From Kangiella sp. (GTDB lineage Bacteria; Pseudomonadota; Gammaproteobacteria; Enterobacterales; Kangiellaceae): a stretch of DNA of 23,236 bases. Below, in pieces: positions 15,940 through 22,113 of this stretch. The notes below the pieces were generated by a model, which saw only the letters and a list, made by a program, of their open reading frames with translations, was not told the origin of the DNA and did not search any database. The first letter of the stretch is position 1. Each line of letters starts with the position of its first letter. The position numbers and the translations under genes are program-made. The DNA is taken from contig JAPHRL010000186.1 in the NCBI GenBank assembly GCA_026195755.1, forward strand, positions 1 to 23,236. Direction: 5' to 3'.

Positions 15940-16095
15940 ATGTTTGAAACTATCGCTATGATCTGCTATTTATCTATCTCAGAACCACAAACTTTTGAAG
16001 CTCCTGTGTTCGACCAAGCGCCAATCACCAGCGTATTCACTGGTGGACCTGGTGGCGAGCCAGGTGATGATCCAACAAAAGAGAAAGAGAATTGA
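15940..16095 (+). CDS. Small Gly/Pro/Asp-rich peptide, first gene of an unknown cassette
   Basis: I do not recognise this 51-residue protein. It starts with a short moderately hydrophobic segment (MFETIAMICYLSI) and continues with an acidic, proline-containing middle. It ends in a flexible charged tail with GGPGGEPGDDP and KEKEN. AGAGGA lies 7 bases before the ATG, an excellent ribosome site that separates it from the open frame upstream to 15883. Its TGA stop overlaps the TTG start of the next gene (shared TTGA), which strongly suggests translational coupling and supports both as real genes. The pattern of a tiny peptide directly before a polytopic membrane protein recalls peptide-export, signalling or immunity modules. 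That is an inference only; no known leader, lipobox or thioether motif is visible. Confidence 0.7.
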   Translation: MFETIAMICYLSISEPQTFEAPVFDQAPITSVFTGGPGGEPGDDPTKEKEN

Positions 16096-16688
16096 TAGAA
16101 AGCATTATCAACAATTTTAGTATTAACAATCTAGTCAGCGACATTTTCATGATGTCGCTGCTGGGTTGTGTATTTTTGCACTTGCTGTTTACAAAGCAAA
16201 AAAGATTGGTTTCTTTTTCCATTGCGCTACTACTAATACAGTTTATAAACTGGAATTTAGTGCCCTATTTATGGAATCACGAACACGGGAAGTTTATGTG
16301 GTACATATCTTGGATGGTGACAGATATACTCATTTTGTTATATGTTGCCTACAAGGCAGTGGTAACTGGGAGAGTTTTAAAAGAAGAGTTTGCTGTAAGT
16401 GTAGTAACTTCAATAGCCATAACTGTGAATATATTGAGATTTATAGAAAGACACTACAGCAGTTTCGATTTCATAAAAGAATTACAGGTATACACAATGC
16501 CTGCCGTTAACATCTGCATCATATTAGCTTTATTAACACCAGTGGTTAAGCAGCTGGTGGTAACTTTAGGAAGAAAAATCAATGGCATTACTATTTTTGG
16601 CCTACGGTTTAGTGTTAGCAGCGTTCGCAGCAGCGCTGTTTTGGCTAATCCTGAGAGCTTATCGCGGACGAATAGACGTTCCTTATGA
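16092..16688 (+). CDS. Unknown polytopic membrane protein, second gene of the cassette (TTG start)
   Basis: This unrecognised protein is 198 residues with about five hydrophobic helices (roughly 17-35, 40-60, 70-92, 101-118 and 134-157), with basic residues between several of them. The proposed TTG start at 16092 overlaps the stop of the small-peptide gene by 3 bases and is preceded by purine-rich GAGAAAGAG. An alternative start is the Met at about residue 20. The last 36 residues are Ser/Arg-rich, unlike the rest, and lie in the 107-base overlap with the next gene. The true protein may have ended earlier in its ancestors, or a frameshift may have extended it. No enzyme motif was seen. Co-expression with its neighbours is very likely. 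Confidence 0.6.
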   Translation: MIESIINNFSINNLVSDIFMMSLLGCVFLHLLFTKQKRLVSFSIALLLIQFINWNLVPYLWNHEHGKFMWYISWMVTDILILLYVAYKAVVTGRVLKEEFAVSVVTSIAITVNILRFIERHYSSFDFIKELQVYTMPAVNICIILALLTPVVKQLVVTLGRKINGITIFGLRFSVSSVRSSAVLANPESLSRTNRRSL

Positions 16689-16974
16689 TGAGTATTCGCT
16701 GGATAGCGAATATGAATCTGACGGCAACGTAATTGATCTATCGGCTTTTAAACGAGCTGATATGATTGGTTTGCGCCTGCTTCAGGAGTACTCACAGATA
16801 GAATCAAGCAAACTTCCTGAAAAGGATAAGTTGCGTGAGATTCTATTGTGGAACCAAAAACTACAAGAGTTTGAAAGAAGCAATAGAAGAATTATTCAGT
16901 CTCGTGGTTTCTTAAAGCCAATTCAATTACAAGGCACTAAAGCGCCAAGCCCAACTGAGTTCTCCAGAACTTAG
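16582..16974 (+). CDS. Unknown single-pass membrane protein, third gene of the cassette
   Basis: This unrecognised 130-residue protein has one N-terminal helix (about residues 2-25, then RAYRGR) and an acidic segment (DEYSLDSEYESD). A charged, helical, probably coiled region (about 62-110) with LREILLWNQKLQEFERSNRR follows, then a short tail. The topology suggests a membrane anchor with a cytoplasmic helical domain. AGGAAG (16568-16573) is 8 bases before the ATG, and an in-frame TAG at 16567 rules out a longer start, so the overlap with the previous gene is forced. A hairpin terminator follows the stop by 24 bases. Confidence 0.68.
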   Translation: MALLFLAYGLVLAAFAAALFWLILRAYRGRIDVPYDEYSLDSEYESDGNVIDLSAFKRADMIGLRLLQEYSQIESSKLPEKDKLREILLWNQKLQEFERSNRRIIQSRGFLKPIQLQGTKAPSPTEFSRT

Positions 16975-16997
16975 TACCACCACAAAAATCACAGCAT

Positions 16998-17024
16998 AAA
17001 AAAGGCCTGCAAATGCAGGCCTTT
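16998..17024. terminator. Terminator between the cassette and the XRE gene
   Basis: A perfect 10-base stem, AAAGGCCTGC (17001-17010) with GCAGGCCTTT (17015-17024), closes an AAAT loop. The minus-strand side has a run of T from the A-tract at 16998-17003, so it is strongest for the convergent regulator. On the plus strand the T-run is interrupted. Confidence 0.85.
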
Positions 17025-17081
17025 GGTTTATCTATCTATTAATAAAATCACTAAGCACTCAGTCGAGCATCATAAGTATAC

Positions 17082-17471
17082 TTACTTCAGGTTGGCGATC
17101 CGCACCCCGAGTTCTTCTTTACTACTGTTGGCGCGGTAGTTAGAAAGAATCAGTTCAGCTTTTTCCTCTGGGGAGAGGTTAATGCCACGAGTAGTTGATA
17201 GAGACTCTACCAATGCAATGATTTTTCCTAAGGTGTCAACTTCTGACCCATAGTCCACTTGAGTGTAATATTCACTCATAGGAACTAAAGATAGTCGATA
17301 ACCTAATGCTCTAGCTAAACCATCGATTTTATGAACACCCGGATCGGATGTTTTACCCTCTAAAATACGATAAATGGTTGATTGGCTAATATGAGCCTTA
17401 TGCTGCATGGAATAGTCCGTTTCACCCAGACTTTGCATAAGTTGTTTTAACTGATCAATTATTTCGCTCAT
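17082..17471 (-). CDS. XRE-family helix-turn-helix regulator
   Basis: This 129-residue protein has a Cro/CI-type helix-turn-helix near the N-terminus (about residues 19-60), with MQHKAHISQSTIYRILEGK as the turn and recognition helix and ALGYRLSLVP closing the fold. The C-terminal half (about 75-129, with LSPEEKAELILSNYR) is helical and of unknown role, perhaps for dimerisation. AGGAAA precedes the ATG at a good distance. It is convergent with the unknown cassette and divergent from a gene-less region. Repeated TGCA-centred motifs lie directly upstream, so autoregulation is likely. It may be a stand-alone regulator of the cassette, but nothing in the sequence proves that link. Confidence 0.85.
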   Translation of the reverse strand: MSEIIDQLKQLMQSLGETDYSMQHKAHISQSTIYRILEGKTSDPGVHKIDGLARALGYRLSLVPMSEYYTQVDYGSEVDTLGKIIALVESLSTTRGINLSPEEKAELILSNYRANSSKEELGVRIANLK

Positions 17472-17489
17472 TGAGATTTCCTAAAAAAG

Positions 17490-17556
17490 ATGCAAATTCG
17501 GTTTGATTTGTATGCATATTTGCATTATTATTTAAACCAAGTTCTGAAATGCATTC
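17490..17556. promoter_or_regulatory. Candidate operator cluster for the XRE regulator
   Basis: ATGCAAAT (17490-17497) and its reverse complement ATTTGCAT (17518-17525) form an inverted pair 20 bases apart. TATGCATA (17511-17518) and AATGCATT (17548-17555) are further TGCA-centred palindromes, and ATGCA-tatt-TGCAT spans 17512-17525. Four TGCA cores in about 65 bases just upstream of an XRE gene suggest self-control and possibly control of the divergent transcript. Confidence 0.45.
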
Positions 17557-17599
17557 GATAGCTATTTGTATCACAGAGTGAATCACAAATAAAGTAATG

Positions 17600-17709
17600 A
17601 ATTGTATTGAGGCGAAAGTTTCTATTTCAGAATAGCGGTAGTTACCGCAACCAGTTTTCCTTCAGCTATATGGTGGGATTTGGCCGAGATTCTTTCTCGG
17701 CTTTTTTTT
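17600..17709 (+). ncRNA. Candidate small RNA upstream of an orphan terminator
   Basis: A strong plus-strand terminator at 17683-17709 has no protein gene before it, because the nearest upstream gene points the other way. Upstream lies a second stable hairpin, GCGGT (17635-17639) with ACCGC (17644-17648), and a single-stranded-looking U/A-rich linker. A weak promoter (TTGTAT at 17566-17571 and TAAAGT at 17590-17595, 18-base spacer) would give an RNA of about 105-110 bases. The 5' end is a guess. No known RNA family was recognised. Confidence 0.45.
17683..17709 (+). terminator. Orphan intrinsic terminator
   Basis: GCCGAGA (17683-17689) pairs with TCTCGGC (17695-17701) around TTCTT, followed by eight T. 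No plus-strand coding gene precedes it, since the XRE gene is divergent. Confidence 0.92.
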
Positions 17710-17889
17710 GTCTGAAATTAATGGGTTACACTCGCTTTAGAACTCAATGTCTATTGTTTATAGTTGATGTTCCCTGAGGATGTCATACTGTTGCTTTGGT
17801 GATGTTAGGTGGTAGGAATTTGGCTTACACAACATTTTCAAGTCTAATCTGCTTTATTAATTCCAGTACATAACTCCGTTAATTCATAT

Positions 17890-17933
17890 TTGACTCAAGT
17901 CAATTTGTAATCAATCCCTTGTGCTGGTAAACT
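17890..17933 (+). promoter_or_regulatory. Candidate promoter and dyad for the SulP-usp operon
   Basis: TTGTAA (17905-17910) and TAAACT (17928-17933) have a 17-base spacer that ends in TGg, an extended -10. Directly upstream is the dyad TTGACT-ca-AGTCAA (17890-17903), placed where an activator or repressor could touch polymerase. The dyad could also itself contain a -35. Confidence 0.42.
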
Positions 17934-18109
17934 CCGCGCTCATTTTTTGCCAGTACCGAGTTATCATGCTCATTAGTCCACCATAGCGCACATCTATTTC
18001 TTAAGATAACACTCCTCGTTATCACTTTACTCGTTCTTAATTGCGAGTACTTCTTGTTTGGTTATTAATACGGCTGAATCGTCGTAGTCCTTATTTTACG
18101 GTTATTAGA

Positions 18110-19600
18110 ATGTTACAAACTATCAAAAGAGACTGGATCTCAAATATCCGGGGCGATCTGCTCGCTGGTTTAGTGGTCGCACTAGCTTTGATACCTGAGG
18201 CTATTGCTTTTTCTATTCTTGCGGAAGTTGACCCGAAAATTGGCTTATACGCTTCTTTTTGTATTGCAGTGATTATCGCCTTTGTTGGCGGACGTCCCGG
18301 TATGATTTCGGCGGCCACCGGTGCTATGGCACTACTCATGGTGACGTTAGTTAAAGAGCATGGACTTCAATACTTGTTGGCGGCCACGGTTCTTACTGGG
18401 GTTTTGCAGATACTGGCTGGCTATCTGCGGTTGGATAATTTAATGAGGTTTGTCTCCCGCTCGGTAGTAACAGGCTTCGTGAATGCACTGGCCATTTTAA
18501 TTTTTATGGCTCAAGTTCCCGAGTTGATTGATGTCACATGGCATGTTTATGCGGTGGCAGTTGTTGGCCTTGGTATAATCTATCTGTTTCCATTGATTCC
18601 AGTGATTGGAAAAATCATTCCTTCGCCTTTAATTTGTATTGTGGGGCTAACCATCGCAGTAGTGGCTTTAGGTTGGGAAATTCCTAACGTTGGTAGTAAG
18701 GGTGAACTTCCAGATACCTTACCGATCTTCTTATGGCCTGACGTCCCACTGAATCTTGAAACTTTAATGATTATTTTTCCAACATCCGCCGCATTAGCGG
18801 TAGTTGGTTTACTGGAGTCATTGATGACAGCAGGAATTGTCGATGACTTAACGGATACTCAAAGTGATAAAAATCGTGAGTGTAAAGGACAAGGCATTGC
18901 TAACATTGGTGCAGGCTTAATGGGTGGTATGGCAGGCTGTGCCATGATTGGCCAGTCAGTGATTAATGTTAAGTCTGGTGGACGCGGTCGTTTGTCGACT
19001 TTTGTGGCTGGTGTGGTGTTAATCATATTAGTGGTCTTCCTGGATGAATGGATCAGTTTAATCCCAATGGCGGCATTGGTTGCTGTTATGGTGATGGTCT
19101 CCATTGGTACCTTCTCCTGGTCTTCAATTAAAGACATGAAGAAACACCCAATATCTACCAACTTGGTAATGGTTGCCACTGTTGTGGTGGTTGTTATTAC
19201 CCACAATCTTGCAATCGGCGTGTTTGTTGGTGTATTAATGGCAGCGTTATTCTTTGCTAATAAAATTAGCCGATTTATGGTTATCAAACGCAAAAAAGAG
19301 CTTCATGCCAGCTCACGAGATTATGAAGTCGTTGGTCAGGTGTTTTTTGCTTCTGCCGAAAAGTTTGTCACTTCGTTCGATTTTAAAGAAGCTATTGAGG
19401 AAGTGACCATTGATTTAACCCATGCACACTTCTGGGATATCACTGCGGTTGGAGCTCTGGATAATGTCGTCATCAAATTCCGTCGCGAAGGTACGCAGGT
19501 TAATGTCATAGGTTTGAACGAAGCTTCGAAAACGGTTGTCGATAAATTTAGTGTCTATGATGATCCTGAAGAAGTTGAAAAACTGATGTCTGGGCATTAG
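18110..19600 (+). CDS. SulP (SLC26-type) anion transporter with STAS domain
   Basis: This 496-residue inner-membrane transporter probably moves sulfate, bicarbonate or another small anion. It starts with the SulP signature RGDLLAGLVVALALIPEAIA and continues with GLYASF and GGRPGMISAATGAMA, about 10-12 membrane helices in all. A cytoplasmic STAS domain (about residues 400-496) ends with EVTIDLTHAHFWDITAVGAL. I chose the ATG at 18110 (MLQTIKRDW), which matches SulP N-termini. The frame extends to a TTG at 18041, but that stretch contains a leader hairpin and would add an atypical basic segment. No clear ribosome site precedes 18110. A Usp gene follows after 23 bases, an association seen for other SulP transporters. 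The substrate cannot be determined here. Confidence 0.92.
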   Translation: MLQTIKRDWISNIRGDLLAGLVVALALIPEAIAFSILAEVDPKIGLYASFCIAVIIAFVGGRPGMISAATGAMALLMVTLVKEHGLQYLLAATVLTGVLQILAGYLRLDNLMRFVSRSVVTGFVNALAILIFMAQVPELIDVTWHVYAVAVVGLGIIYLFPLIPVIGKIIPSPLICIVGLTIAVVALGWEIPNVGSKGELPDTLPIFLWPDVPLNLETLMIIFPTSAALAVVGLLESLMTAGIVDDLTDTQSDKNRECKGQGIANIGAGLMGGMAGCAMIGQSVINVKSGGRGRLSTFVAGVVLIILVVFLDEWISLIPMAALVAVMVMVSIGTFSWSSIKDMKKHPISTNLVMVATVVVVVITHNLAIGVFVGVLMAALFFANKISRFMVIKRKKELHASSRDYEVVGQVFFASAEKFVTSFDFKEAIEEVTIDLTHAHFWDITAVGALDNVVIKFRREGTQVNVIGLNEASKTVVDKFSVYDDPEEVEKLMSGH

Positions 19601-19623
19601 TCTGCATAGATGAGGAGAATGGA

Positions 19624-20475
19624 ATGAAAAACATAATTGCCTGCATTGATGGCTCGGCCATGTCTGCTTCGGTGTGTGATGCAGCTGCTTGGGCGAGTAA
19701 CAAGTTGGAAGCCCCTTTAAGTTTGCTACACGTGCTAGAAAAAACAGTAAGCCCTGAAAATGAAAACTTGTCTGGTTCGATTGGACTGGGTGCGAGAGAA
19801 GCCCTGCTGGAGCAACTGACTGAGCTAGATGAGAAACGCAGTCGCATAGCCCTGGAGCATGGAAAACATATGCTCGACGACGCTCGCCAGCGAGCTGTGG
19901 AGCAGGGCGCAGATGATGTGTTTATGCAACAGCGTCATGGCAGCTTGCTTGAGTCTTTAACTGAGCTTGAGTCGGATATGCGTTTGTTGGTGTTAGGCCG
20001 CTTAGGTGAAGACCACGATGTTTCAGCGCATACCATTGGCTCACAACTGGAAAGTGTTATTCGTGCCATGCATGTGCCGATTCTGGTTGCAGTAGGCGAG
20101 TTTAAAGCGCCCAGGAATTACATGATCGCTTATGATGGCAGCGACACTGCCAATAAAGCCATTGAGCGTGTTGCCGCCAGTCCATTATTGAAAGGACTGG
20201 AAGGGCACATTGTTATGGTCGGTGATGATAGCGAAAGGAACAACCAAGCCCTCAATCAAGCCACTGATATTTTGAAAATGCATGGCCACAATGTTCAGTC
20301 AGCACTAGTTCAGGGCGAGGTTATCGAAGGTTTAAAAGCCTACCGACATAAGGCTGGTATTGAAATGATGATCATGGGTGCTTATGGCCATTCACGCGTT
20401 CGCCAATTCTTCCTTGGCAGTAACACCCAGACCATGATCAGCAACAGCAATATTCCACTTATCCTGTTGAGATAA
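19624..20475 (+). CDS. Universal stress protein with two tandem Usp domains
   Basis: This 283-residue protein has Usp domain 1 at about residues 1-158 and domain 2 at about 163-283. Domain 2 carries a complete nucleotide-binding motif, G252-x2-G255-x9-G265-S266 in MGAYGHSRVRQFFLGS, so it should bind ATP. Domain 1 has a looser version (GRLG followed by GSQ, one residue longer), which may have lost binding. Domain starts are IIACIDGS and YMIAYDGS. GAGGAG lies 6 bases before the ATG, and the gene follows the transporter after 23 bases with no terminator. The pair is presumably one operon, and the Usp may regulate or support the transporter under stress; this is inferred from context. Confidence 0.93.
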   Translation: MKNIIACIDGSAMSASVCDAAAWASNKLEAPLSLLHVLEKTVSPENENLSGSIGLGAREALLEQLTELDEKRSRIALEHGKHMLDDARQRAVEQGADDVFMQQRHGSLLESLTELESDMRLLVLGRLGEDHDVSAHTIGSQLESVIRAMHVPILVAVGEFKAPRNYMIAYDGSDTANKAIERVAASPLLKGLEGHIVMVGDDSERNNQALNQATDILKMHGHNVQSALVQGEVIEGLKAYRHKAGIEMMIMGAYGHSRVRQFFLGSNTQTMISNSNIPLILLR

Positions 20476-20501
20476 AATCTGCTGCGCTAGATTACCCTCT
20501 A

Positions 20502-20546
20502 AAAAATACGCTACTTGCAGAAGCCAGTAGCGTTATCCGTATTTTT
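20502..20546 (+). terminator. Probable terminator of the SulP-usp operon
   Basis: ACGCTACT (20508-20515) pairs with AGTAGCGT (20526-20533). An alternative outer stem pairs AAAAATACG (20502-20510) with CGTATTTTT (20538-20546) over the inner CTACT/AGTAG stem. The T-run is 8 bases from the first stem, so efficiency is uncertain. Confidence 0.6.
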
Positions 20547-20601
20547 CCTGCAGAACAATTTACAAGTCCCACCTGTGGCCACATGCATTTTATATCAGGC
20601 A

Positions 20602-20637
20602 ATAAAAAAGGCCTTACATTATTGCTGTAAGGCCTTT
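20602..20637 (-). terminator. Terminator of the tRNA-Asn transcript
   Basis: A 12-base perfect stem, AAAGGCCTTACA (20607-20618) with TGTAAGGCCTTT (20626-20637), is followed on the minus strand by a T-run extended by the A-tract at 20604-20609. It lies 7 bases past the tRNA 3' end. Confidence 0.9.
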
Positions 20638-20643
20638 AGAATT

Positions 20644-20719
20644 TGGCTCCCCCTGCTGGACTCGAACCAGCGACATATGGATTAACAGTCCACCGTTCTA
20701 CCAACTGAACTAAGGGGGA
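20644..20719 (-). tRNA. tRNA-Asn (anticodon GUU)
   Basis: This 76-base gene folds into a standard cloverleaf. The acceptor TCCCCCT pairs with AGGGGGA, followed by discriminator G and an encoded CCA (20646-20644). The D-arm contains AGTTGGTAGA. The anticodon loop is CTGTTAA with anticodon GTT (DNA), and the T-arm has GGTTCGAGTCC. The 3' CCA is encoded, as usual in gammaproteobacteria. It is a single tRNA gene with its own promoter and terminator. Confidence 0.97.
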
Positions 20720-20757
20720 ATTATTCGTCCGTCACTTTGTGTGCTGAACGGGGCGAG

Positions 20758-20786
20758 ATAATAGACATATTTCGCTTAACGGTCAA
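20758..20786 (-). promoter_or_regulatory. tRNA-Asn promoter with GC-rich discriminator
   Basis: On the minus strand TTGACC (20786-20781) and TATTAT (20763-20758) are separated by exactly 17 bases. The next bases, CTCGCCCCG, form a GC-rich discriminator typical of stable-RNA promoters under stringent (ppGpp/DksA) control. The tRNA 5' end lies about 30 bases after the expected start, leaving a leader for RNase P to remove. Confidence 0.82.
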
Positions 20787-20811
20787 CACCCAAGTGATGA
20801 TTTTTTTAAAT

Positions 20812-21990
20812 TTAGGCCATTTTTCTGAGTCTTACGATGGCTTCCTCAAGTGTGTCCATGCTGGCAGCATAGGATAAGCGCAAGTGGCCAGGGGCCCCGA
20901 ACGCAGAGCCAGGCACCAGTGCCAGGTCTACTTTTTCGATTAACAGTTCAGCAAAATCCAGATCAGATTCGCAGTTATGCTTATCAATCAAACCCTGCAT
21001 ATTCGGGAAGGCGTAAAAGGTACCGTCACTGGGTAAACAGGTGACGCCCTCTATGCTATTTAAAGCATCAACAAGGTAGTCATGACGTTTTTTGAAAGCT
21101 TCGAGCATTGGTATTATGCAGGATTGATCGCCGGCTAATGCCGCGGTAGCTGCCGCTTGACTTGGGGCCGCTGGATTGGAAGTGCTTTGCGATTGAATCT
21201 TTTTCATAGCACCAATCAAATCTGCTGGGCCGCCAGCATAGCCAATCCGCCAGCCGGTCATGGCGTAGGCTTTGGAAACACCATTCAATACCACGGTTCT
21301 GTCGTACAGCTCAGGGCACACATTGAGGATGTTGACGAATGGCTGTTCGGTCCAAAGAATATGCTCGTACATATCGTCTGTTGCTACGACAATACTCGGG
21401 AACTCAAGCAAAACATCAGCCAATGCTTTGAGCTCTTCTTTGCTGTAGGCAACACCGGTTGGATTGCTTGGGCTGTTGATGACAAACAATTTGGTTTTGT
21501 CAGTAATGGCGTTTCGCAGCTGCTCTGGAGTGATTTTCAGGTGCTGCTCAATGGTGGTTTCAATGATGACAGGTTTGCCGCCAGCCAGAATCGCCATGTC
21601 AGGATAGGAAACCCAGTAGGGAGCAGGGATAATGACCTCATCACCGTCATTGATTAGCGCCTGGCAAAGGTTGTAAAAACTCTGTTTGCCCCCACATGAT
21701 ATAAGGATCTGGTTGGCTTGATAATCAAGGTTATTATCGCGTTTGAACTTGTCGATAACGGCTTGTTTAAGCTCGGGCGTGCCATCGACAGGTGTGTACT
21801 TGGTCGCGCCACCTTTGATGGCTTCAATGGCCGCTTGCTTAATGTGCTCCGGTGTATCAAAGTCGGGTTCACCCGTACCCAAGCCCACGATCGGACGACC
21901 TTCAGCCTTAAGCTCTTTGGCTTTAGCTGCCACTGCAAGCGTTGGTGAGGGTTTAACCAGTTTTACACGTTCGGAAAGTTGAATAGCCAC
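20812..21990 (-). CDS. Class I (subgroup Ib) aspartate/aromatic aminotransferase
   Basis: This 392-residue PLP enzyme transfers the amino group of aspartate to 2-oxoglutarate, and some members also act on prephenate. The PLP lysine is K240 in NGVSKAYAMTGWRIGYAGG. The cofactor-pocket motifs GTGEPDFDTP (about 38-47), INSPSNPTG (about 171-179) and ATDDMYEHI are present, and LRLSYAASM carries the substrate-binding arginine near the C-terminus. Length and motifs fit subgroup Ib, unlike E. coli AspC (subgroup Ia). The start codon is GTG at 21990, with AAGGGG 5 bases before it. The gene lies just upstream of the tRNA on the same strand and divergent from uvrB. The exact substrate range is unknown; with no pheA in this window, a prephenate or aromatic role is possible. 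Confidence 0.9.
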   Translation of the reverse strand: MAIQLSERVKLVKPSPTLAVAAKAKELKAEGRPIVGLGTGEPDFDTPEHIKQAAIEAIKGGATKYTPVDGTPELKQAVIDKFKRDNNLDYQANQILISCGGKQSFYNLCQALINDGDEVIIPAPYWVSYPDMAILAGGKPVIIETTIEQHLKITPEQLRNAITDKTKLFVINSPSNPTGVAYSKEELKALADVLLEFPSIVVATDDMYEHILWTEQPFVNILNVCPELYDRTVVLNGVSKAYAMTGWRIGYAGGPADLIGAMKKIQSQSTSNPAAPSQAAATAALAGDQSCIIPMLEAFKKRHDYLVDALNSIEGVTCLPSDGTFYAFPNMQGLIDKHNCESDLDFAELLIEKVDLALVPGSAFGAPGHLRLSYAASMDTLEEAIVRLRKMA

Positions 21991-22070
21991 CGTATCCCCT
22001 TAATTTGTTTGATCGATGTTGAGTGTGCGAGAATATCTGGCAATGATACTCCAACTTTTTCGCCCACCCA

Positions 22071-22105
22071 AGTTTTACAAGCGTAGTTTTACAAGAGTGT
22101 ATAAG
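22071..22105 (+). promoter_or_regulatory. Tandem repeat and -10-like element in front of uvrB
   Basis: Two adjacent 14-base copies (AGTTTTACAAGCGT at 22071-22084 and AGTTTTACAAGAGT at 22085-22098) are followed by TATAAG (22100-22105). TTTACA in the first copy is 20 bases from the -10-like element, longer than ideal. No CTGT-N8-ACAG LexA box was found in 21991-22113. The role is unproven. Confidence 0.4.
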
Positions 22106-22113
22106 TAAAAGTC

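Larger units (their letters stand above)
17472..18109 (+). other. 638-base region without a protein gene
   Basis: From left to right it holds the TGCA operator cluster, a possible small RNA ending at the orphan terminator (17709), and about 180 bases in which I see nothing clear. A dyad TTGACT-ca-AGTCAA (17890-17903) and a candidate promoter at 17905-17933 follow. Last comes a leader of about 170 bases with two small hairpins: GATAAC (18005-18010) with GTTATC (18018-18023), and TACTCG (18028-18033) with CGAGTA (18044-18049). Short ATG frames such as 17597-17635 (12 codons) lack support. Confidence 0.6.

Noticed and set aside
15940..16095. Double-glycine bacteriocin precursor
   Set aside because: Gly-Gly is present, but the leader consensus before it is absent and no peptidase-containing ABC transporter is nearby.
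16166..16510. A 114-residue cysteine-rich open frame inside the cassette's second gene
   Set aside because: The other frame gives regular membrane helices, a coupled start and the right position. This one is a shadow.
17670..17701. Relationship of the candidate RNA to Spot 42 because of a short GGATTTGGC-like string
   Set aside because: The shared string is only about 10 bases and the rest, including the terminator stem, differs. It is most likely chance.
18041..18109. Longer SulP start at TTG
   Set aside because: It overlaps a hairpin, adds an atypical basic segment, and MLQTIKRDW fits the family.
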